Below, in pieces: positions 61,386-64,000 of a stretch of 64,000 nucleotides of DNA. The DNA is from JANJUO01 sp942492935. GTDB taxonomy: Bacteria > Bacteroidota > Ignavibacteria > Kapaibacteriales > UBA2268. The stretch's first letter is position 1; every line of letters starts with the position of its first letter. Position numbers and translations under genes: made by a program. The stretch lies in assembly GCA_942492935.1 (NCBI GenBank), contig OW818654.1:1426001-1490000 (forward strand), read 5' to 3'. The notes under the pieces are model-generated. The model did no database searches. It saw only the letters and a program-made list of their open reading frames with translations, and had not been told where the DNA came from.

Positions 61386-63701
61386 ATGTTAAGATTTGTT
61401 TACATTATATTGTTTTTTGTTTTTGTAATTGCAGCTACAGGCGAATACAAATATGTTAAAATTGACTTTTCAAATGAAACTGAATTTCAATCTTTACTTA
61501 ATTCAGGGATTGACCTACAAAATGCCGTAATAAAAGATAATTCTCATATAATTCTTATAATCAATGATAATGAATTTATAGAATTATCAAAACAATTTAG
61601 AATTGAAATTTTGCAGGATAATTACGAACAATTTCTAATTGATAAATATAAAATCATTAATAAAAATCAAGAAATTTTACAATCTGGAAAATATTTCAAA
61701 TTAGGAAGTTATGCTGGTCATTTTACGATTCAAGAAATTGAAGAGAATTTCAATTTGATGATGGAAAAATTTCCAAAATATATAAGTAAAATTGAAATTG
61801 GTAAAAGTATAAATGAGAAGTCAATATTTGCTTATTGTTTCGGACCGTTTGGATGTATGGGTTCGATGTCCCACCCTGAAGTTTTAATAAATGGTGTTCA
61901 TCACGCAAGAGAACCAATTGGAGCTACATTAATTGTGTATGCGGCTTGGAAATTATTAGAGCTTATGGAATCAAACGATACTGAAATTATGTATTTGCTA
62001 AATAATAGAAATATTGTGTTTCTGCCAATTCTAAATCCGGACGGTTATGAAATTAACTATACAAAAAGTCCAACTGGTGGCGGTTTATGGAGAAAAAATG
62101 CAAGAATTATTGAAGGTGAAGTAATGGGTGTTGATTTAAATCGTAATTACGGTCCTCAAGAATATTGGAATTATGATGGGCAAAGTGATACTAAGCTACC
62201 AATTCATGAAACTTATCCTGGACCTAATCCATTTTCGGAGCCAGAAACTCAAGCAATGAAAAGTTTTCTTGATATGCACAATTTTAAATACTCATTCAAT
62301 TATCATACTTATAGTAATTTACTTATTTACCCTTACAATCATCGTTCCGAAGAATGTGCTGATAGTGCATATTTTAGGGATTTTAGTAACTATATATCAA
62401 GAAAGAACAACTATGTTTATGGCACTGCAAGCAGAATATTAAATTACACAGCTCAAGGTGGAGCAGATGATTATTTATGGGGTACAAAAGGGATTTATAG
62501 TTATACCGTTGAGGTTGGAAATGATTTAGATGGGTTTTATACTCGTTATGACAGTATAATTCCATATTGTGAGCAAAATTTCGAAATGATTAAGCAAGTA
62601 ATCTGGTCTGGTGCATCAAATTTAGTTGTAAAAGATGTAGTTTATAATTGGACAGATAATAATTCAATGCAACTAAAAGTAACTATACAAAATCTTGGTA
62701 CAGAAACAAGCGATGTTGCAAATTTCAGTATTGAAGCATTAAACCAAAATGTTGAAATTTTCGATAAAAATAGAATCATTGAACCAATTGACAAAGGTGG
62801 CGAAATAAGTTTGATAATATATTTACAAAATAATGCAAAAATCGAAAATGGTATCTTTGTTGATTTTCAAACAATGATTTTAGAAAATGGTGTATTTAAA
62901 AAGGACACTTTTTCAGTGCAATATTATCATCCAATAATTGAAAAAATCAGTTTTGATGAAAAGTTATCTGGATTTGAATTTGATGAAAATTGGTGGAGTT
63001 ATTACGATGAAACTGAACACGATTTTATTATATCCTCTAATTTTAATAATAAATATCCTGATTCTGTTAATTCAGTAATTCAGTTTCCTTCCTATCATAT
63101 AGATGGAAGTCATTTAACTTTGGAGTTTACTGCAAAATGGGCTGTTGAAGTGGATTATGATTTTATAGAATTGCAGATTTTCAACTATCAAACTGGAAAT
63201 TGGGATAATCTCAGAACAAACAGAATGAATATTGGTTTAGGCATAAAAGACAGCCGTCAAGAAATTGATAAATCCGGATTCCACGGATATATGCCTTTAT
63301 GGACTGTACAAGATGTTAATCTTGATGTATATAAGAATGATTCAATTAAAATTAGATTTGTTTTGAAGACAGATGGTGGAACAAATTATGAGGGATTCAG
63401 AGTTAAAGATATTAAATATAAACTATATAAAGATGAATCATCTGTTGTCGATGTTAAAAATGATAATATTTCAATATATCCAAATCCAGCAAAAGTGGGA
63501 AGTATTATTCGTCTAATGTCAAATATTGATTTATCTGATACTTCAATAATTGTTACAAATATTTTAGGTGAAGAAGTTTATAAAACTACAAATGGGAAGA
63601 ATGAAGTACATACAAATGATTTTTCATCAGGAATATATTTCATTAAATTAGAAAAAGATGGAAAATTTATAGATGCAAAATTATTGAGAATTTTAAATTA
63701 A
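61386..63701 (+). CDS. Secreted M14 zinc carboxypeptidase with T9SS sorting domain
   Basis: 771 residues. Signal peptide (about 1-18), propeptide-like region to about 100, then a peptidase M14 domain (about 105-400). Zinc ligands are in HHAREP (His173, Glu176) and a later His in SFNYHTYS, with LNPDGYEINY, DLNRNYG and the catalytic Glu in YTVEVGND. A CARDB-like domain (VVKDVVYNWTDNNSMQLKVTIQN) and a jelly-roll-like beta domain follow. The sorting domain begins ISIYPNPAKVGSIIRL and ends SSGIYFIKLEKDGKFIDAKLLRI. It should be exported by T9SS and trim peptides outside the cell. AGGA is 7 nt before the ATG. Confidence 0.92.
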   Translation: MLRFVYIILFFVFVIAATGEYKYVKIDFSNETEFQSLLNSGIDLQNAVIKDNSHIILIINDNEFIELSKQFRIEILQDNYEQFLIDKYKIINKNQEILQSGKYFKLGSYAGHFTIQEIEENFNLMMEKFPKYISKIEIGKSINEKSIFAYCFGPFGCMGSMSHPEVLINGVHHAREPIGATLIVYAAWKLLELMESNDTEIMYLLNNRNIVFLPILNPDGYEINYTKSPTGGGLWRKNARIIEGEVMGVDLNRNYGPQEYWNYDGQSDTKLPIHETYPGPNPFSEPETQAMKSFLDMHNFKYSFNYHTYSNLLIYPYNHRSEECADSAYFRDFSNYISRKNNYVYGTASRILNYTAQGGADDYLWGTKGIYSYTVEVGNDLDGFYTRYDSIIPYCEQNFEMIKQVIWSGASNLVVKDVVYNWTDNNSMQLKVTIQNLGTETSDVANFSIEALNQNVEIFDKNRIIEPIDKGGEISLIIYLQNNAKIENGIFVDFQTMILENGVFKKDTFSVQYYHPIIEKISFDEKLSGFEFDENWWSYYDETEHDFIISSNFNNKYPDSVNSVIQFPSYHIDGSHLTLEFTAKWAVEVDYDFIELQIFNYQTGNWDNLRTNRMNIGLGIKDSRQEIDKSGFHGYMPLWTVQDVNLDVYKNDSIKIRFVLKTDGGTNYEGFRVKDIKYKLYKDESSVVDVKNDNISIYPNPAKVGSIIRLMSNIDLSDTSIIVTNILGEEVYKTTNGKNEVHTNDFSSGIYFIKLEKDGKFIDAKLLRILN

Positions 63702-63726
63702 ATAATTTTTGGATATAAACGAAATT

Positions 63727-63760
63727 ACCCTTATAAATTTCTTTATAAGGGTTTCGTTTT
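63727..63760 (+). terminator. Terminator of carboxypeptidase gene
   Basis: A perfect 11-bp stem (ACCCTTATAAA/TTTATAAGGGT) with a TTTC loop followed by T-rich sequence, 26 nt after the stop codon. Confidence 0.9.
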
Positions 63761-63761
63761 G

Positions 63762-63834
63762 TGGTCAGAGGCGGGGTTGAACCGTCGACACATGGATTTT
63801 CAGTCCATTGCTCTACCAACTGAGCTACCTGACC
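63762..63834 (-). tRNA. tRNA-Phe (GAA)
   Basis: 73 nt on the minus strand: acceptor GGTCAGG with TCTGACC, D arm TAGCTCAGTTGGTAGAGCA, anticodon loop CTGAAAA with anticodon GAA, T arm CGACGGTTCAACCCCG, A73. CCA is not encoded. Confidence 0.97.
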
Positions 63835-63863
63835 ATTTCTTAATCTTCAAAAAATTAAGAATT

Positions 63864-63895
63864 CAAAATTAAGCAATTTTTCGTTACCGTCCAAA
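63864..63895 (-). promoter_or_regulatory. Bacteroidota-type promoter for tRNA-Phe
   Basis: On the minus strand TTTG (63895-63892), a 20-nt spacer and TAATTTTG (63871-63864), an exact match to TTTG-N19..21-TAnnTTTG, about 30 nt ahead of the tRNA. Confidence 0.65.
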
Positions 63896-64000
63896 TAAAT
63901 AATTATATATTAAAAAAAATATTCAAATAAATGCAAAAAAAATGAAAAATATTGGTTTTAATTTAAATTTTATTTAAATTATGTTTTTATTTTTGTCAAT

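Overview
The window is AT-rich bacterial DNA and reads as a member of the Bacteroidota/Chlorobiota/Ignavibacteriota (FCB) group, most like the Ignavibacteria/Kapabacteria side. Four secreted proteins end in type IX secretion (T9SS) type A sorting domains. Lipoproteins, TIG/IPT, YCF48-like and choice-of-anchor-D proteins are abundant. Two tRNA genes and a SAM riboswitch are preceded by Bacteroidota-type promoters (TTTG, 18-20 nt, TAnnTTTG). A chemoreceptor fragment and a flhA gene point to a flagellated relative rather than a typical Bacteroides. The placement is inference; no rRNA or database search was available.

Layout. 1-13.1 kb: chemoreceptor fragment, TIG lipoprotein, HPr kinase (hprK), tRNA-Cys, efp-speB, a pair of small lipoproteins, recR-ybaB, pspA plus a YbjN-like gene, and flhA. 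13.3-17.2 kb: a plus-strand operon with a T9SS cargo, an IgGFc-binding-domain/beta-barrel protein and a CcmB-like permease. 17.2-29.3 kb: a long minus-strand run (glycosyltransferase, giant CoA-dehydratase-activase-like protein, purM, acylphosphatase, patatin/BamA protein, LOG-family protein, J-domain protein, rhodanese, sigma-54 activator). 29.6-33.8 kb: a 1411-residue T9SS cargo. 34.2-37.3 kb: propeller lipoprotein, ECF sigma factor, and an anti-sigma protein fused to an outer-membrane barrel. 37.8-51.3 kb: surface and signalling genes (lipoprotein, two beta-helix-like exported proteins separated by a tandem hairpin array, cohesin-like protein, WD40-T9SS protein, OmpA protein, response regulator, histidine kinase). 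51.7-55.2 kb: TPR histidine kinase and a GPP34-YkvA gene pair bracketed by inverted repeats. 55.6-64 kb: metG, a SAM-riboswitch-controlled metB/hom operon, a small coiled-coil gene with a CRP-like operator, an M14 carboxypeptidase with T9SS tail, and tRNA-Phe.

The most unusual material falls into three groups. First, a family of roughly 300-450 bp MITE-like intergenic elements shares ACTACTCA / TGAGTAGT termini, two members show 8-10 bp direct repeats at their edges, and copies in inverted orientation bracket two separate two-gene cassettes. Second, a three-gene ECF operon has an anti-sigma protein that appears to run from cytoplasm to outer membrane in one polypeptide. Third, an apparent envelope operon (41.8-51.3 kb) couples secreted proteins to a response regulator and to a histidine kinase whose ATP-binding domain looks degenerate.
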